Made by a program: the position numbers and the translations under genes. Positions 1-11,989 of a stretch of 64,000 bases of DNA are shown here, piece after piece (positions within the stretch are counted from its first letter, which is position 1; every line of letters begins with the position of its first letter). The stretch is from Cepaea nemoralis (taxonomy: Eukaryota; Mollusca; Gastropoda; Stylommatophora; Helicidae): positions 496,001 to 560,000 of the forward strand of contig JACEFZ010011063.1 of NCBI GenBank assembly GCA_014155875.1, in the 5' to 3' direction. Under the pieces are notes generated by a model. The model was not told where the DNA came from and searched no databases. It worked only from the letters and a program-made list of their open reading frames with translations.

Positions 1-235
1 GGACTTAGCTGTCAACACCAACATCTTTCAGCTGTATGTTGATCTCTTGGCAAGATTACGCTCAGTAGTTTGCCATTGCTTTCTGAGCGGCCGGCTCAGT
101 ATCCCGCAAGTCACGAGCGGGGGTCGAACCGCCTCAGCTCTCGCTCCGCTACGAGACTGCGTGATAAACGGGATTACAGAGAGAAAGTGTTGTAACCCCA
201 CAGCCAGAGAGACCGGCTCAAACGTAGATTACGGG
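1..235 (-). repeat. tRNA-derived SINE, family II (copy 1)
   Basis: Read on the minus strand, this has a pol III box B-like GGTTCGACC (near 119-131), a weak box A-like stretch (near 195-220) and a 3' module matching GCAATGGCAAACTACTGAGC...ATCTTGCC (48-95). The same order is seen at 52460-52682 and, on the + strand, at 29095-29335. It is diverged and cut by the window edge. Not a functional tRNA: no cloverleaf can be drawn. Confidence 0.6.
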
Positions 236-758
236 GGTGAAAATCAATGATGACAACCACACACATTAACACGCATAAACGCACACACAAAATAGTCATA
301 AAAATAAGTATGTCACGACACAACGAATCGACGTTTCGAGTATACTAAACTTTCTCGGGAACAACACAAACAAATCTAAAGAAATACATGAACTTAGAAA
401 ATATAATAACATTATAACACAAACAGAAAGTCTAGGCAAGGCACGTTGCTAGGTCATTACACATCCGTCTTTACCAGGAAGATGGCGCAGAAGTTCAGTT
501 GTGACAGATGCCAAATAAGACAATTTGGAGTCGAAGGTGTTCAAACAGTTAGATAGATTAGATATATAGAAAGAAGTTGAGTTGAGTTGAGTCAAGAACA
601 GGCATCCTTGCACTCACGGAATTCTTATAAGCGACCAGTCATCATCTTCAACAGACATTGTAGAGTTCCAATACTAATCTGATTATATGTCTGTCTACTT
701 TACGTCTGAAGGACGACTGTTGACCAAATCCTCTGACCATGCCCTGCTGTCGCATTCT
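236..758. other. Spacer without recognisable gene
   Basis: AT-rich sequence with many short stops in all frames. I see no repeat, splice-bounded exon or TE protein. It ends at the 8-bp target-site duplication of the hAT element. Confidence 0.5.
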
Positions 759-1171
759 CTCTAGACCAGTGGTTCCCAAGCTTTTCAAGCAGAGGGCCAT
801 ATCTACTATTTTCGGTAGTTAAGCGGGCCACAACGTTATAAAATTATAAAAGTCTTGTAATATCATTCTTACCTTAACTTTCTTAACTTTTGTCAACAAA
901 CTTCTAAAACTTTAAAGGCAGTTAATGTTATTACTACACTGCGGTCGTTTTTTGGTTTAAAATCAAAATTTCATTTAACAATACATTCTTAATCAATTTA
1001 GAAAATTGCTTTTAATGTAATTAATTTACAATTGTAACTGTTTTTTTTATAACCAGTTACTTCAGTTCAGATGCCAGTTTATCAATGTCTGGGCACAAAT
1101 CTGTCGTGCCCAAAGTCATAAGCGCAGCTACGTTACTGTCGGTGAGTCTGGGATGTTTTTTTTTTTTTCCT

Positions 1172-1722
1172 GACCATGGAAGTCATGGCAGTAAGTAAAG
1201 CAATAACATGGCTCGAGACACAGACATTCACTAGGGTTTGTTTCCTTAGCGACTCAATGAACATGATCAAGAGGATAGAGGAGGGGTCGATCCGAAGAGA
1301 ATGGTTGCTGCCTCTGAAGCGGTCTCGGCTGGCAAAGATCTTCGTGCCAGGTCATGCGGGAGTACAAGGAAATGAGCGGGCTGACAAGCTCGCAGGTGAG
1401 GCTACTGTGGAGGGCGGACGCGCCATGGACCAGGCTGACATTCTGAATGCTCTACGAGAAGTGAGACTTTTGCGAGAACCAAGTGATGACTGTGAATCTA
1501 CAACAATGGCCAGACTGCGGGAGCAGCAAATTAAAAGAGGGGTGGCCAAACAAGAACACTACGCAGGAAGCCAAAGAAGATTGATAAACCAACACAGAAC
1601 TGGCGTCGTTAGCCGCTACACGCTGCAGGATTTGCTGAGGAAGGGATCCGAGCACTTATGGACTGAATGGTTCGATGTGCAACGAGGATGATCTGTCGAC
1701 TAACTAACTAACTAACTATTGC
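1172..1722 (+). mobile_element. 5'-truncated LINE fragment: RNase H end and TAAC tail
   Basis: The frame at 1176-1691 (171 aa) has the C-terminal part of a LINE RNase H domain: FLSDSMNMI, then VPGHAGVQGNERADKLAGEA, the usual PGHxGxxGNExAD signature. A short C-terminal extension follows, then a stop at 1689-1691 and a 3' tail of four TAAC repeats (about 1703-1720). RNase H-bearing LINEs belong to the I/R1 group. It lies inside the hAT element and is therefore younger. The same 3' end, GGTTCGATGTGC plus TAAC repeats, recurs alone at 56030-56092. Confidence 0.75.
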
Positions 1723-3180
1723 GGAAAATGACTGCTCGCATCTGTAAGTCGAACCAAAACGACAAATGTATCTCTGGGCGAATGAACGCAAGTGTTCAAA
1801 TTGTTCGACAGGCAATAGTCGCCAGAATGAAATCATATGATCAGCTGAAGGTGAAGCAGGCAGCTCCAGAAATTTACATCTCAGTGCAGAATTACATTTC
1901 AAATCAATTACTTCGTGCTGAAGGTTTCGCTGTAATTGATGGAGCTTGGCATCAGGAAATACGAACGGATTTATGAAGAGGGCAACATTATCCTCCTCTA
2001 TTGTGAACTCTCGAAATCTCGACTGAAAGATATCCAGAAGACTTTCAACTTTTACTTTGTACTGTAACAAGTCACATTTCTTTTCCACCACAAGCGTCTT
2101 CAGAGTTGGAAACCACTCTAAAGTCCCTTCAGTCAGTTGTCCGATAAACAGTCGTAGTCTCATTTTAAATCAAGAAATGTCATCGCACAAATTTGTGAAT
2201 AGTTTTTTTTTCCCCCCTAGATATTCACATTTAAAGAGTTTAAATGAGACGTGATGTCCACCAAAAATGCCGGGTCATTAAGCCAGTCACCGTTCAGCAG
2301 ACATTCCCCGTTCTGTAGGCAATTCATTTATTTCAGACAGAAACAGATAGACACTATTTTTCAGTGCCCAGAAACGTGACAGAACTTTCCCTTTAGATAG
2401 CCATTTGACATCACAGTGTAACAGTAGCTCATCGTATTCCTCATTCAGGTCTGATAGAAATTGTCTGAACTCACGCCTGTTCAGCGCCTTACTTCGAATT
2501 TTGTTCACACATCTCATAACAACATCGATGACATGTTTCAGATTTAATGTCTTTCCACAGAGCTTCTTGGTGAATGATACAATGATATTTTAATATAGTG
2601 CTGCCAAGAAACTGTTCCAATAATGCTAGACATCCAGATTATTTACCCCGTCAAAGCCGGAGCACCGTCAGTTCATACACAGTCCAATTTGGTCCATTCT
2701 ATGTTGTTTTTCTCTGCAAACAACTTCAGAGTTTCAAACAGATCAGTCCCTTTGGTAGTTGCATGCATCGATTCAAGTCCTAGAATTTCTTTAATTACTT
2801 CAACAGTCATTTAAAACTGTCATTTACTGCCAATATAGTACCTTGCGGTGTATGGCAGAGGGATCTTTGAGCCTCAGGAATTAAGGCCGCCTGGCTAGTG
2901 CAGTCGCCGCGAACTGTGCAGGTTAAGATTTTCTTTTTGCCCCCGACAGAAAAAAATCCCACACCTTACCGAAGGATCGAACCCGGGTCTCCCGAAGGAG
3001 AGTCCGGCGTTCTAGCCACTCGGCCAGCCGCTCCCCGATGTTTGACTTTAACATTATCGTTTATTGCTGGAACAAAAACTGCGACCTGAGCTGTGTCAGA
3101 AATGTCAGTGGATTCATCCATTGCCAATGAATAAAAATTTACAATTTACAAAATCCGCAAATTAAGCAAACTGGTTTACC
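1708..3180 (-). pseudogene. hAT transposase remnant (GTF2IRD2/ZBED-like type)
   Basis: Minus-strand segments of an RNase H-fold hAT transposase appear in order: an AMDESTDISDTAQ segment (about 3075-3140) that matches the start of the catalytic core, a TDGAPALTG segment (near 2660), a CDVKWLSKGKVLSRF segment (2350-2420) and the C-terminal dimerisation end with CEQSFSAIVS (about 1708-1740). The first two are separated by the SINE at 2815-3036. Several stops and frame changes occur between 2517 and 2660. The sequence resembles the hAT group that gave rise to GTF2IRD2/ZBED-type host proteins. Family call is firm; exact ends are not. Confidence 0.8.
2815..3036 (-). repeat. tRNA-derived SINE, family I (fullest copy)
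   Basis: Read on the minus strand from 3036: GGAGCGGCTGGCCGAGTGGC contains a box A (TGGCCGAGTGG) and is followed 35 bp later by box B (GGGTTCGATCC), as in a Leu/Ser-type tRNA head. A body with CTGCACAGTTCGCGGCGACT and a tail ending GGTACTATATTGGCAGTAAA follow. It is inserted in the hAT transposase. Other copies: 15118-15258, 50873-51014 and 60031-60211. Confidence 0.82.
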
Positions 3181-3765
3181 ACTATGGCTAGGCATAAACA
3201 TAAATTTATCCGTCCAATCGTCGTTGAATTCACGACAAGCAACGTCTTCACATTTTCGCTTTTTACTATTCTTTTATTTTAGATTTTTCACACACATGTT
3301 TATCGGCTTTAAAGTAAATTTTTTTTTGGAAAAAAAAATCTAATTTCAACACAATACTACCGACTCTGCTAAACAGTTGTAACAGACGACAACATGGCGC
3401 CTTGCGCTCTCTGATTGGTTGACAAGGCTGGGATATGGGAACTTCGTAACGTTTCGTTGCGAACTGAACAGGTGCATTCGATAATATCTGAGCATAACAA
3501 CCATGAGCCGAGTAAATTATCGCACGCTGACGGGACGCTCTGAGTGCATTTTTGAAATTAATAAAATATATTATATTAAATAACGAGGCCTCGCGTGCCA
3601 CTTTCTGACGGCTGGCGGGCCACAAGTGGCCCGCGGGCCGTGGTTTGGGAACCTCTGCTCTAGACCATGATAGTATGTCTGATTTTCTGCATTATTCGCG
3701 TGCTCCCAGAGGGCCTTTACCACAACTGCGTTATCATGCAAGAAATCACCCCTTATGTTTGCTTA

Positions 3766-3950
3766 CAATGAAGTTCATGCTTCCCTCATGGTATTTCTAT
3801 TTGAAATACTGCGATAGTTAAATTACTATGAGAGTTGACGCTTCAATCATGGCATCTCTACATGAAATACTGCTATAGTTAAATTACTTCGAGAGTTGAC
3901 ACTTCCATCATGGTATCTCTATATGAAATACTGCGATAGTTACCTTACTA
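3766..3950. repeat. Tandem repeat, about 62-bp unit x3
   Basis: Three diverged units each contain GAAATACTGCGATAGTTA or close variants and a CATGGTATTTCTA-like block. It abuts the truncated 5' end of RTE copy A. Confidence 0.7.
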
Positions 3951-4072
3951 AATTTATTGTAATCCCAAAAATAAAATCAGGAGCCTTGGAATGTGATCAA
4001 CATCGCATAATAAGTATAATGGGCCACATCACGAAGATTTTGCTAAGAATTATCATGCAAAGATTTAGGAAG

Positions 4073-5690
4073 TATAAACGGACTGCCTCAAACGGCTATC
4101 GACCCGGCAATGTTAATGGACTACGAGATAGATCAGCGATTAAAAAAAATAGGCACAATGAACGTCTGTGGTTTCAATAGTAAAGAAGAAGAGCTTATAG
4201 AAACATTGGCAGAAACGAAAATTGGACTGATGGGGACACCAGAACAAAGGGGAAAAGATGCAAGGAGCTCCACCGCAGTTACAAATTTGTTTACTCTGGA
4301 GTAGAACAGGCAAGAAAGGGCAAGATTCGGTGTGGGAATAGTCATCGAACCACGGCTAGCAAGAGGAATACTAGAAATAAAATATATATAAAAAAGAATC
4401 ATAACAGTGAGAATAAAAGAACAAACAATTACAACATATGTACAAATATACGCACCATGTAATGCAAACAATAATGAGCAAGAATGCGAGGACTTCTACG
4501 AAGACATACATGACGTGCTAAATAAAATAGATAAGCAGGACAACATCATAGTTATGAGGGACTTCAATGCAAGACTAGGACATAACAGAGTGGGCATAGA
4601 AAAACATCTGGGAGCATTTGGAGATCAGCAAAATGAAAGGAATGATAACGGAAGTAGACTGATAAAGCTTTGCAGCTAAAACGACCTCTGTATATCAAAC
4701 ACATTCCATAAGTATAAAGATTCACAAGTATACACCTGGTATAAATGGAACGATCTAGATACTAAAAGCCAAATTGATTTTATATTAACAAGAAATAACA
4801 GAAAGAGAAATATATTAGTTGCAAGGGCAGTGCCCAATTTCAGTATAAACACAGATCATAAAGCAGTTGTTGTCACAATAAGAACCATCAGAAGAAGAAA
4901 ACAAAGAGCAGGAAAATACATGCCATGCGAATCAGTAAACTTAAAAAAAACCTTAAAGACGGGGCAGTAAGGGAAAATTATGAGAAAGAACTAACTGAAC
5001 TCTTTGTAAAATTACCTACAGAAAGAAAAACAATGGAAGAAGAATGGGAGATGTTCAAATCAAGCATTTTAAATACTTCAAAAATAACACGTGGAACCAC
5101 GAAAAAACGCAAACCACGGATAAAGAAAATAACAAGTTGGTGGAACGCAGAAGTAAAGAAAGCGGTAAAAGACAAAAAGGAAAAATATAAAAAGTGATTG
5201 AAGAGCAAACAGGAATGTGATTACATAGAATATAGAATAGCGAGAAGACATGTGAGTAGAATAGTAAAGAGGGAAAAACAAAAAGACTAGGAAGAGTATG
5301 GAGAAACACTAAATAAAAACTACAAGGAGGCAACTAGAAAATTCTACAAAAAGATAGGTGCAATGCGAACCAGAGGAGAACCCCTTGACCCAACTGAAAT
5401 AATTAACAGCGAAAATGGAGAACCAATAAGTGAACACAAACAAGAAGAACTAGAACCAGACATACTAAAAGAAGAAATTATAGAAGCCATCAGATTAGCC
5501 CCATTGAACAAATCACCGGGACAGGATGAAATACCAAATGAACTAATTAAAGCAGTAAGAGAAGTAGGAACAGCTTGGCTACATAGACTATTCAACCATG
5601 TTTGGGTAGAACAACAGACCCACGAGACTGGGAAACGCCATAATTATCACAATATGGAAAAAAAACAAAGGCAGCAAAAGATACTTTTTT
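4073..5690 (+). pseudogene. RTE-like LINE 5' half: endonuclease and start of RT
   Basis: An apurinic-type endonuclease begins near 4150 (KKIGTMNVCGFN), has IVMRDFNARLGHNR (about 4548-4590), SQIDFILTRNN (4770-4800) and the terminal SINTDHKAVVV (4847-4875). An RT N-terminal region follows, including SPGQDEIPNELIKA (5512-5555), and stops at about 5685 in the motif that precedes the RT fingers. Stops at 4302, 4677, 5195 and 5290 and a frameshift near 5615 make it dead. It is truncated at its 3' side, which is unusual for a LINE, and joins a minus-strand relative. Confidence 0.75.
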
Positions 5691-7470
5691 TGGTATTGGA
5701 ATGAAGATAGCTCTATTCCAATCTTTTAGCCATACACCACATTTCTATATCTTTTTACATATTGCGTCGTAGATTTTTATGCTCTCTTCTCCTTCTGCTT
5801 TAATTAGTTCAGCTAGCATCTCACCACATCCTGGTGGGTTTTTTTATTGCCCATGCAATTTCATCCAGTGAGGGTTCAGGTTCTGCCTCTGCTGACATTG
5901 GTTCATGTATATCATTCATATCCTCACAGTCATTCATATCATACATTCCACTGCAGTATTCCCGCCATCTTTCTAGAATTTGTCTAGATTCTGTTAAGGT
6001 ATTTCCCAATTTGTCACAGATAACATTTAATTGAGGTTGAACATTTCTTGTCAATAACTTCATTTCTTTGAACATTTCGTAATCTCTTCCATTCTTATGA
6101 TGTTGCTTTATTTTAGTACAGCAATCTTGTATGTGTTGGTTTTTGTCCTTTTAGTGTTCTTTCTTAGTTCTCGTGTTAAAGATTTATACTTCATCCTACT
6201 GTCATCGGTTTCTCCTTTCTTTTTTTTTTCCCCAGTTCCCTTCGTTGTTTAATTAATTTTAACGTGCATGGTGTAATCCTTGGCTTATGTTGCTTAGTCT
6301 TGGTCGGAATTAAATCTTTGTCTGCAGTTATCAAGATATCTCTAGCTTGTACTGCAAGTTCATCAGGTGTCATTTTCCTCTTGTACAGACATCAAGACTC
6401 CAAAACGATTCCTCACTTCTACGTCGTATGCATCTGGTATGTTTGTGAGAACAAAACGAAGAGGTCTTGGGCCTCGGATAAGCTTTTTGAGTTTTAATTT
6501 CAGATTTGCTTCTAATAACTGATGATCTGTATCACAGTCTGCACTTCGTAGGGTTTTTGCAGATGTAATGCTTGATCTCCATCTTCTTTGTAATAAAATA
6601 TAATCTATCTGGTTTTTGGTAATACTGTGCGGGGACTTGCATGTGAAGAGTCTTCTTGGGTGTTGTTTAAAAAGTGTGTTGGTAATCGTTAACTCAATTT
6701 CTGTGCAAAATGCAATTAATTTGTCACCTGCATCATTTCTATTTTCCACCCCAAATTTTCCTAAAACGTGTCTCTCATTTTCAGCTCTTCCTGTACCTAC
6801 TTTTGCATTAAAATCTCCCAATATTATTGTTCTATCATTATGACAAATCTTTTAAATGTATCTTGCAGTGTGCTGTAAAAAGGTTCAATTGCGTCCTCCT
6901 CTTCTGATGAAATGGGTGCATACATCTGCATATATCTGTATGAGTTATTTGGACGGCCTTTAAAGTCTGATATTGAGAATTGTATCACTTAATGTGTCAT
7001 ATTACATTAACGCTTTTGCAGTTGTCTTATCTAAACAAAATGCCACTCCGCGCTGGCCTCCGACGTCCCTGCCAGAATACATGAAAAGACTTCCATTTTC
7101 ATTTGTAAAATGTCCCTTTCCTCTCCAGCGATGTTCACTAATTCCTAAAATTTGAATATTTAACCTGTCAATCGCATCACATACTACTTTATGCTTTCCC
7201 TCATTCTCTTCTCACATTCCAAGTTCCTATTCTCACTCTGTTTCTTAGTCTGACACAGAGGATTTCCTTGGTAACACAGCCGGTATTAACTCCGTCATCT
7301 AGATTACTAGTACTGGCTCCTGTGCCACACTCAACCCAAGTTTTATCTGATCTGCCTGGCCTGGAGGTCTCGCCACCAGATCTCTTTCTTATTATATTTT
7401 CTTTCATGGTTGTTATGGTTTCTTGGCAAGTTTTTCAGAAGGTAATTTACCATTGCTTTCCTTCTGGAAA
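5683..7470 (-). pseudogene. RTE-like LINE 5' half on the minus strand
   Basis: Reading leftward from 7470: a leader with GCAATGGTAAATTACC and CTTGCCAAGAAACCAT (7424-7460), an N-terminal KENIIRKRSGGE start (7407), RIGTWNVRRE (7201-7235, the endonuclease start), GDFNAKVGTGRAE (6775-6815), NQIDYILLQRRW (6585-6620), DCDTDHQLLEANL (6500-6540) and the RT beginning up to DWNRAIF (near 5720). It is interrupted by a frameshift between 6191 and 6363 and ends at about 5683. The sequence is a different RTE subfamily from the + strand neighbour, and both stop at the same place in RT. Confidence 0.75.
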
Positions 7471-8683
7471 ATACAACCTGATATAAAAGAAGAACAATGT
7501 GGGTTTGTAGAAGGCAAAAGTACAATAAATGCTTTGTTTATGCTGAAAACATTAACTGAACTTTCTATAGTAAACAAAGACCTACATCTTTGCTTTATTG
7601 ACTTCACAAATGCTTTCAATAAAGTAAGACATGTCAACATGATGAAGATGCTTGCAGATCTAAAAATTGATGGAACAGTCCTTAGACTTGTAAAACAACA
7701 TATATTTGAAAGAACAAGCTGCCATAAAGATTGATTATGAAGTAAGTCAATATCAGTATATTAAGAGAGGTATGAGACAAGGATGTGTAATGTCTCCAGA
7801 TCTTTTTTCCCTGTACAGTGAAAATATTTTCATAAATGTAGAAGATATGTAAGGAATCATCATTGGAGGACGTAACATCAATAACATTAGATATGCAGAT
7901 GATACAGTCTTGATTGCAGACACTAAGCAGGGTCTACAACATTTAGTGGATGCGGTTGTTGCACACAGTGAACACCTGGGGTTAGAATTAAATTGTAAGA
8001 ACACACAGATTATGGTCGTCACTGGGAAGAAGGAAATACCACAATGTAATATACAAGTAAATGGGCATATTACTAAACAAGTGAATCGGTACAGTTATCT
8101 TGGAACAGTCATACCATCTGATGGGAGATGCCTTGAAGAGAGAAGAGATTAGAACAAGAATCCCTATGTCGAAGGTAGCCTTTTGCAAGATGAAAAACAT
8201 TCCGACCAATAACAAGATGTCATTTGCAAAGAGAAAAAGAGTGCTGAATGTTACAAAGAACCTGTGCTCTTGTATGGATGTGAAGCGTGGACAATGAGTA
8301 GATAAGCTGAAAAACATCTGATGGCTGTGGAAATGTGGCTTCTGAGGAAGATGCAAAGAATACCACGGACAGACAGAAAAACCAATGAACAAGTCTCACA
8401 AGAAACAAATGAAAACCGTAAACTGATTAGAGAAATTTGACGTAGACAGTCAACATTTTTTGGACACATTATGAGAAGAAATACATTGGAGAACTTGGTG
8501 ACAAATGGAACGATTGAGGGTGAAAATAACAAGGGAAAGCAGAGAGGTAAATACCTGGATGGCTCAGGAACACTGAGCGGATCCACGACTCTGGTGTTCG
8601 TGTGAGATGACGAAACATGACCGCCCACGCTTATCGGCATGGCACATGATGAATGAATGAGCTAGATTACTATAAAAGTATAT

Positions 8684-9067
8684 GCTTGACGGCAGAAGTG
8701 GAAGATGATGATGATGATGATGATGATGATATATATATATAACCAGTCATCTGGGACCTATGCGTGATTGATATATATTTACATACCCTGTCAATTACGC
8801 ATAGGTCCCAGATGACTGGTGTGACGGGTGAGTGACAGGTGTGTGACGGCTGTGTGACAGGTGTGTGACGGGCTGATTTAATGTTATTCCTTTGGTCTGT
8901 TTTGTTTCCCATTAGAATGTGTCTGTCGTGAACCCACCCAGCGTATTGGCAATAAACATATCCCGACGAGACATCTGTCGTGTCTTTGTTTTTGTCTTGT
9001 ATAAAACTGTCACCAACCTACTCATCATGACAATCATCATCGTCATCTTCCACTTTTACCGTCAAGC
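8684..9067. mobile_element. MITE-like element with inverted ends and internal hairpin
   Basis: The left end GCTTGACGGCAGAAGTGGAA and the right end read in reverse (GGCTTGACGGTAAAAGTGGA) form inverted arms of about 43 bp, continuing into GATGAT repeats. Inside, 8742-8771 pairs with 8791-8820 (29 of 30 bases) around a 19-nt loop. Five diverged copies of a GTGTGACGGG-like 10-mer follow at 8822-8872. No coding capacity. I found no clear target-site duplication, so the class is unknown. Confidence 0.55.
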
Positions 9068-11985
9068 CTCGTGGAGAGGCACATTTGACGTTCTAGAGTC
9101 CGATAGATTGCAGTGGATAATATCATTCCGTGTGATTGTACAATGTCTTTGTGAGGTGTGAAATTGTAGACGAGGAGATACCTAATGGGATCCCTATTGG
9201 GAGAGGATATCATCCTCATATGCCTTCATTAGAACCTTTTACTGGCTTGTTGTCCCCTCACGTGAAGTTCCCTGATATAAAGCAAGTTCCCTTCACGAAA
9301 AACTAATGATAATAAAGTTAATAATTGTAAGTTCCTATGGAAAGGCGTGGGGATCAAGGAACTTTACTACTGACCCCAGGGAAGGAAGTACCCTATGCAC
9401 TCTAGATAAAGTTGGGTCAGTATGTAGATCTCCCCCTCACAAATAATCCCCACAGTCTCTCAGTAGATCATGTATGCCAAGACTTCTAGGGATTGACAGG
9501 ACATACATGAACATTACTGGACATCCAATGTATGCACATACAACAAAGTTAGCACATAACCTGGTGTACTGTGTATACATAACAACCAGATTTGTCACGT
9601 AACAAGGTATACGTTACATATATGACAAACATTAGGTCATCCGAACAAGATGTAAACCAAGAATTACCTAAGTTTTTGAATATTTATTAAAGTTAATACA
9701 ACAACAAGAAATAATGCATGAAACATAGCAGGTAGTATTCCCAATCACTCCAACCATCCCACAACATGATCAATTACAATCAGTGACTAATTTAACAAAA
9801 TCCTGATGGCACACACATAAATAGATAGAATAACATCTTCTACTATGAGTAGCTGTGGAGGAAAATATTTGTCACTTTGTACTGTTCATGATGATGATTA
9901 GTTTCTGGAAGTGTTTTCAGGTTGAGGAATAGTTTGATGGAAGGAACTCAAATAGGGTAGTTTTCCAGTGGTACTGCTTCTGTCCAGAATTTACAAGTAC
10001 ATATAGGATGTGGAGGTATAGGTGGTTAGGTATAAATTTCTGCTGGAGTTAAGAGTGGCCAGGAAGTTCTCCAGGGATCATAACAAAGTGATATCATTCT
10101 CCTGATGCCAAACGGGCTTTTACAAAAGGTAAGAGTATACCGTCATTTAGGCTAAGGGCTGGCATCTCTGCACGGACAGAATTCACCTTCACCAGAATGT
10201 GTGGGAGCATCAGCTCCTCTCGACCGGCCAACACATACCCTTCTGGAATAATGCAAACAAACCGACCTGTCTAAGTATCTCATACATAGTCAATATTCAC
10301 AAAACATTATCTATAAACATACATGGAATGAAAGAAAGAAAAAACAAAGGGGGGGGGGGGTTGTATTGGGAGAAGGCTGGGAGGTGGTTCCACTCACAGG
10401 TGATATCCTCACTCTCCTCTCCTTGGATGTAAGGTATTAAAACATATGTTGGAGCAAGATCAGTATTTATTGATAATACAGCATTTGTTCTCCAGTAATG
10501 TTTTAGTTTCCTAATGAGATAAACTCAGAATGATACAATGATATCAAGATAAGGAAAAATCATCCAGATGAGATCAAGTCCAGCTGAGAAGAAGGAATGG
10601 TCAGATTAAGATAAGTGGAACAAAGCATGTTATGACAGATGTCTGTTAGAACACTGCCTTTCGGAATTCTGCATATTAAGATTGAATGCAGTGGGTGACA
10701 TTTGCAGGTTAAAGCAAAGCATGATGAAATGTATGTAGATTAAGACAAGACATGAGGCATGGCCTCTTCTACAACCTTTCAGCATCCTACTTCTGTCATA
10801 TAAAATCTGGCCTTCATTTCTCAGGAGTTAAACCTGACTCTCAAGTTCCCCTTTCATCTTTTAACATCATCCTTATTACTATTACAAATGCCTGTATGAC
10901 AGGGGATGGTTAACTCCACCAACTCTTTCATCAGGAAAAGTAACAGTTATAAACTAACATTACATATAAAATTCTCATAATGAAAATACAGATTATCTTT
11001 CATGAACAATGCACAAGCCCTAAAATAGATATGCATCTAATATATTCAGTACTTCAAATACAATGACATGTCTCTCCCCTCTATTATCTCCTGGGCAAAA
11101 GAGGCTACAGGTGATGGTATTTAACCCATCCCTTGTCGTAAGTTAGTATCGTGCACACCTGTCAGTTAAAATATGCTGTATGGCCCTTTATCTGAACGCA
11201 TTTTGGCAGGTACTGAACATAACATTAAATATCATCCTTAATGTGATTGATGCTGTCATTGAATGCACTTCTCACATCTGAGTATCAGGTGCATCTATTT
11301 TCTTTGATCATTGAACATTAATTTTCATGCAAAGAACATGGCGATTTTACATGAAAGAGAGGTACAAAGAAGTCACATGATATATTAAGAATTATGTGGA
11401 TCTTTGCACAGAAAGTTTAAGAGATAGACTGATAGAATCATCTACATACAAAACATGCAGTCCTTTACTACTTTAAACAGTGTGTAAGGGCCTTGCTTGG
11501 GTTTAAGTGAGCGAACAAAATTAAGAAGATTTATTCGTGTAGAATCATCAATGCATAGAATGTTCATTTGAAATGGACAGTAGCCTATACATACACTGAG
11601 AAAAGCCAACTGAACGCATTTAAGACGGAATAGCCTATATTTGCATAAAGAGACTTTGCATTCGTAGAAAAAAGATTCTAACCTGGTGAGTGCAAAAATG
11701 AACCCCAACATGGCGTTGTACCAGAATTTACTTTCGAACAGGAACATTATTATGGTGCATAAATAACATGGTTACACCACTACAGACATAAACACTGCAT
11801 TACCTTTCTGGTTAGGCTTGTCAGTTAAGGACTTCGGGTGTGTGAACCCATCCTGGGAATAGCCAGAACACTGGTCACTTCACCTCCCAACTAATGCATT
11901 GTTGTCACCTCACCATCTTGACCCGGACTGAGCTAGAAGGCTAGAAGGTTCCGCCAATACTTAATCTTGACGATATGCGTGGGCC
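9068..11985. other. AT-rich stretch, no gene recognised
   Basis: Almost 3 kb with no long frame in either strand, no TE protein and no clear repeat apart from a G10 run near 10350. The longest open stretch (11442-11747, minus) has no recognisable motif. Confidence 0.5.
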
Positions 11986-11989
11986 TTTC

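Larger units (their letters stand above)
767..3657 (-). mobile_element. hAT DNA transposon with intact ends and 8-bp TSD
   Basis: Ends are inverted repeats: CAGTGGTTCCCAAGC at the left and, read on the minus strand, CAGAGGTTCCCAAAC at the right. This is the CAGNGGTTC-type end known for hAT elements. The element is flanked by a perfect 8-bp duplication CTCTAGAC (759-766 and 3658-3665), the size hAT transposases make. Length 2.9 kb including two later guests: an RNase H LINE fragment (about 1172-1722) and a SINE (2815-3036). The transposase lies on the minus strand and is broken, so the copy is inactive. Confidence 0.88.
3940..8660 (+). mobile_element. RTE-type LINE copy A, split by a 3.4-kb block
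   Basis: Two pieces (3940-4072 and 7471-8660) align end to end with RTE copy B (53885-59537). The left piece matches the segment around LECDQHR. The right piece resumes at QPDIKEEQCGFVEGKST and runs through the RT palm (NNIRYADDTVLIAD, 7880-7920), LELNCKNTQIMVV (7985-8025) and the C-terminal end that precedes a TGAA tail at 8645-8660. Stops and frameshifts (for example near 7735, 7850, 8150 and 8440) kill it. It is 5'-truncated, as is usual for target-primed LINEs. The block between the pieces is a separate insertion. Confidence 0.8.

Noticed and set aside
2960..3036. tRNA-Leu/Ser gene
   Set aside because: Box A and box B are present, but the arms do not form a cloverleaf and a SINE body follows; related SINE bodies recur three more times.
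11442..11747. 101-codon minus-strand frame with several Cys
   Set aside because: No motif, AT-rich context and no splice evidence.
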